Below, one piece after another: positions 44,342 through 46,507 of a stretch of DNA of 46,507 bases. The notes under the pieces are model-generated. The model saw only the letters and a list, made by a program, of their open reading frames with translations, was not told the origin of the DNA and ran no database searches. Origin of the DNA: JAHEIJ01 sp040235565 (GTDB lineage: Bacteria; Pseudomonadota; Gammaproteobacteria; UBA6429; Thiohalophilaceae); the NCBI GenBank assembly GCA_040235565.1, contig JBECLA010000130.1, positions 1-46,507 of the forward strand, given 5' to 3'. The position numbers were made by a program, and so were the translations under genes. Each line of letters opens with the position of its first letter. Positions within the stretch are counted from its first letter, which is position 1.

Positions 44342-45382
44342 ATGCAATACGACTCCATTCGTGCCATCCGTTGGCAGGACGACAAACTGGTATTACTTGA
44401 CCAGCGCAAGTTACCCGCGGAGGTCACTTATCTCGAGTGCCATAGCGCCACCGAGGTAGCGAACGCCATTCGCGAAATGGTAGTGCGCGGTGCCCCGGCC
44501 ATCGGCATCACGGCGGCTTACGGTGTGGTGCTGGCGGCACAACAGTGCACCCGGCAATCTGCCATCAACTGGCAACACGCCATGCAGGCTGATCTTGATA
44601 TCCTGGCGGCTTCGCGACCCACGGCCGTGAATCTGTTCTGGGCCCTGTCGCGCATGCAACATGTGATCGCTTCAGACCCGAGTGAACCGGTGAAGACATT
44701 AGTTAAGGAGGCGCAAGCTATTCATGACGAGGATATCGCCGCCAATCGACACATGGGTGAGCTGGGGGCGGCCCTGATCACCCCGCCAGCGGGGGTACTG
44801 ACCCATTGCAATACCGGTTCGCTTGCCACGGGCGGCTTTGGCACCGCCCTGGGAGTCATCCGCCAGGCCTGGAGTGAACAGCGGCTGAGTAAAGTGTACG
44901 CGGATGAAACCCGGCCCTGGTTGCAGGGTGCACGCCTGACCGCCTGGGAACTGGTGCAGGACGGAATTCCGGTGGACTTGATTTGCGAAGGCGCCGCCGC
45001 GGCGTTGTTGCGAAGTGGTCAGGTGCAATGGGTCATTGTCGGCAGTGATCGCATCGCTGCCAACGGGGATGTGGCCAACAAGATTGGCACCTACTCACTG
45101 GCGGTGAACGCCCGTCACCACGGGGTGAAGTTTATGGTCGTGGCCCCCAGCACCACAGTGGACATGGACACGCCCGACGGTGCGGCCATCCCGATTGAAA
45201 CCCGTGACGCAGCCGAAGTGCTGCAACTGGCGGGGCAGCCGGTAGCGGCAGAAGGGGCCAGCGCCTGGAACCCGGTATTTGATGTGACGCCGGCGGAGCT
45301 CATCGATGCCATCGTCACTGAACGCGGCGTGGTGCTCAATCCAGACCGTGAAAAGATGCAGGCCATGATGACCGCAAACTGA
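44342..45382 (+). CDS. mtnA: S-methyl-5-thioribose-1-phosphate isomerase
   Basis: MtnA isomerises 5-methylthioribose-1-phosphate to methylthioribulose-1-phosphate in methionine salvage. The 346-residue product has the RGAPAIGITAAYGVVLAA motif, the catalytic Cys in LTHCNTGSLATGGFGTALG and the catalytic Asp in GSDRIAANGDVANKIGTY. The epimerase gene follows by 14 bp. Confidence 0.96.
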   Translation: MQYDSIRAIRWQDDKLVLLDQRKLPAEVTYLECHSATEVANAIREMVVRGAPAIGITAAYGVVLAAQQCTRQSAINWQHAMQADLDILAASRPTAVNLFWALSRMQHVIASDPSEPVKTLVKEAQAIHDEDIAANRHMGELGAALITPPAGVLTHCNTGSLATGGFGTALGVIRQAWSEQRLSKVYADETRPWLQGARLTAWELVQDGIPVDLICEGAAAALLRSGQVQWVIVGSDRIAANGDVANKIGTYSLAVNARHHGVKFMVVAPSTTVDMDTPDGAAIPIETRDAAEVLQLAGQPVAAEGASAWNPVFDVTPAELIDAIVTERGVVLNPDREKMQAMMTAN

Positions 45383-45396
45383 ATAGTGAGACGGGT

Positions 45397-46365
45397 ATGA
45401 TGAGAGTTTTACTCACCGGGGCAAATGGATTTGTGGGGCAGCATCTGGGCGCGCACCTTGTTCAGCAGGGTCACCAGGTGGTGGCGGCAACGCGACGCGA
45501 TCACGGCAAACTCAACTATACGCCGGTACGCCGCGTTGTGGTTGGCAAGATTGATCCGGCGACGGACTGGTCAGCAGCACTCGAGGGGGTTGAGGTAATC
45601 ATTCATCTGGCGGCCCGGGTACATGTGATGAAGGATCAGACGGCTGATCCCTTGTCGGCATTTCGTGAGGTCAATACGGCGGGTACCCTGCGTTTGGCCC
45701 GGCAGGCCGCCGATGCCGGGATTAAGCGGTTTGTCTATCTCAGCACCATTAAAGTCAATGGTGAACAGACAACCGATCACGCTTTCTGTGAAACCGATCC
45801 GGCCGCTCCAATGGATCCGTATGCCCTGTCCAAATGGGAAGCAGAGCAACAGTTGCTGGCACTGGCTGCCAACACGGGTTTGGAAGTGAGCATTGTCCGA
45901 CCGCCGCTGGTGTATGGACCGCAAGTACGGGGTAATTTCCTGCGCCTGCTGGGATTCGTGGCCAGGGCCTGGCCCTTGCCCCTGGCCAGTATTCGTAATC
46001 GACGCAGTCTGGTCGGTATTCGCAATCTGTGCGGTTTGCTTGAAGTGTGCATGCAACATCCAGCGGCAGCGGGAGAAGTTTTTCTCGTTGCTGATGAGCA
46101 GGATCTCTCTACCCCGGAATTGCTTCGTCTGCTGGCCGCGGCAATGGGTCGGCCATGCCGGCTAGTGCCATTTCCAACCGCCTTGCTGGCCAGCCTCAGC
46201 AAGTTATTGGGGCAACAGGCGATATGGGCGCGCCTGGCCGGGTCCCTCCAGGTGGACATCAGCAAGGCCCGGCATACCCTGGGCTGGCAACCGGCGATCC
46301 CGGTGGAACAGGGAATGGCCGAGACAGTGGCCTGGTATCAAAAAACCAATCAGGCAAAGCAGTAA
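45397..46365 (+). CDS. NAD-dependent epimerase/dehydratase (extended SDR)
   Basis: The 322-residue product has the NAD motif LTGANGFVGQHL, the IIHLAARVHVM strand, the YVLST-like YLSTIKVNGE, and the YxxxK pair in DPYALSKWEAE, as in UDP-sugar 4-epimerases. Many such proteins act on nucleotide sugars for surface polysaccharide, but the substrate cannot be read from the sequence. Two consecutive ATGs (45397 and 45400) are possible starts. It is likely co-transcribed with mtnA. Confidence 0.85.
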   Translation: MMRVLLTGANGFVGQHLGAHLVQQGHQVVAATRRDHGKLNYTPVRRVVVGKIDPATDWSAALEGVEVIIHLAARVHVMKDQTADPLSAFREVNTAGTLRLARQAADAGIKRFVYLSTIKVNGEQTTDHAFCETDPAAPMDPYALSKWEAEQQLLALAANTGLEVSIVRPPLVYGPQVRGNFLRLLGFVARAWPLPLASIRNRRSLVGIRNLCGLLEVCMQHPAAAGEVFLVADEQDLSTPELLRLLAAAMGRPCRLVPFPTALLASLSKLLGQQAIWARLAGSLQVDISKARHTLGWQPAIPVEQGMAETVAWYQKTNQAKQ

Positions 46366-46455
46366 ATCCCGATTTTCCTCACCCTGAATTTCAATGATAC
46401 GCCCGTAAGGGCTCTCTCACGGCGCTTTCGGTTAATGCAGTAGGAGAGACGTCTA

Positions 46456-46464
46456 TGGTACAAT
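46456..46464 (+). promoter_or_regulatory. Extended -10 promoter of an unseen downstream gene
   Basis: TGG followed by TACAAT (46459-46464) is an extended -10 element. The coding start lies past the window edge. An 8-bp palindrome AGACGTCT lies just upstream. Confidence 0.45.
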
Positions 46465-46507
46465 AGGCGCTTTAAAACGCTGAAATTTTAGTCACCTTCC
46501 TGTACCT

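Noticed and set aside
1..46507. Search for tRNA, rRNA, CRISPR arrays, phage or transposase genes
   Set aside because: No cloverleaf-like stretch, regularly spaced repeats or mobile-element proteins were seen; intergenic regions are short and mostly regulatory.

Overview
The window is ordinary bacterial chromosome from a gammaproteobacterium. It carries the gene orders rpsO-pnp, smc-zipA-ligA, dksA-gluQ, yciB-yciI, rnm-yciO, scpA-scpB-rluB and ubiG-(gph/mupP)-yciK that recur in that class. It has SMC-ScpAB rather than MukBEF, a hopanoid-type squalene cluster (hpnCDE) and a CbbY-type sugar bisphosphatase. Together these suggest a non-enteric lineage, possibly an autotrophic or sulfur-oxidising one. 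That lifestyle is inference; no RuBisCO or sulfur-oxidation gene lies here. I see no tRNA, rRNA, CRISPR array, prophage or insertion sequence.

Layout: 1-2.5 kb holds rpsO and pnp behind a promoter and before a terminator. 2.6-11.1 kb is an acetate-type block: acs, a DEDDh exonuclease, a cNMP/CBS/DUF294 regulator and a sodium:solute symporter, mixed with small membrane proteins and a TPR protein. 11.1-11.6 kb is AT-rich non-coding DNA. 11.6-13.9 kb has a conserved hypothetical, gluQ and dksA; DksA carries a long Lys/Ala-rich N-terminal tail. 14.1-18.7 kb has a cbbY-like phosphatase overlapping an aminotransferase, then on the other strand a CysZ/EI24 membrane protein coupled to an FGGY kinase, and queF. 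18.9-25.3 kb is smc, zipA and ligA. 25.3-28.6 kb has a SYLF lipoprotein, a parvulin, yciI, yciB and a hypothetical gene. 28.7-34.0 kb is a rightward run: rnm, yciO, trpS, scpA, scpB and rluB. 34.0-36.7 kb has a Ycf46-N-like protein, a duplicated thioredoxin protein and yciK. 36.7-39.8 kb is hpnE-hpnD-hpnC. 39.9-46.4 kb has a small membrane protein, a frameshifted rmuC, gph/mupP, ubiG, mtaD, mtnA and an NAD-dependent epimerase. The window ends in the promoter of an unseen gene.

Several genes work together at a distance: smc with scpAB (condensin), queF with gluQ (queuosine made, then glutamylated on tRNA-Asp), mtaD with mtnA (methylthioadenosine salvage), hpnC/D/E (farnesyl diphosphate to squalene), and possibly cbbY, gph and the ribulokinase-like FGGY protein (pentose-phosphate housekeeping around carbon fixation). 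No clearly new multi-gene system stands out. The best leads are the histone-tail-like DksA extension, the iron-sulfur cysteine signature in TrpRS, the stand-alone Ycf46 N-domain protein, the duplicated thioredoxin, the inverted-repeat element between queF and smc, and the single-base frameshift in rmuC.
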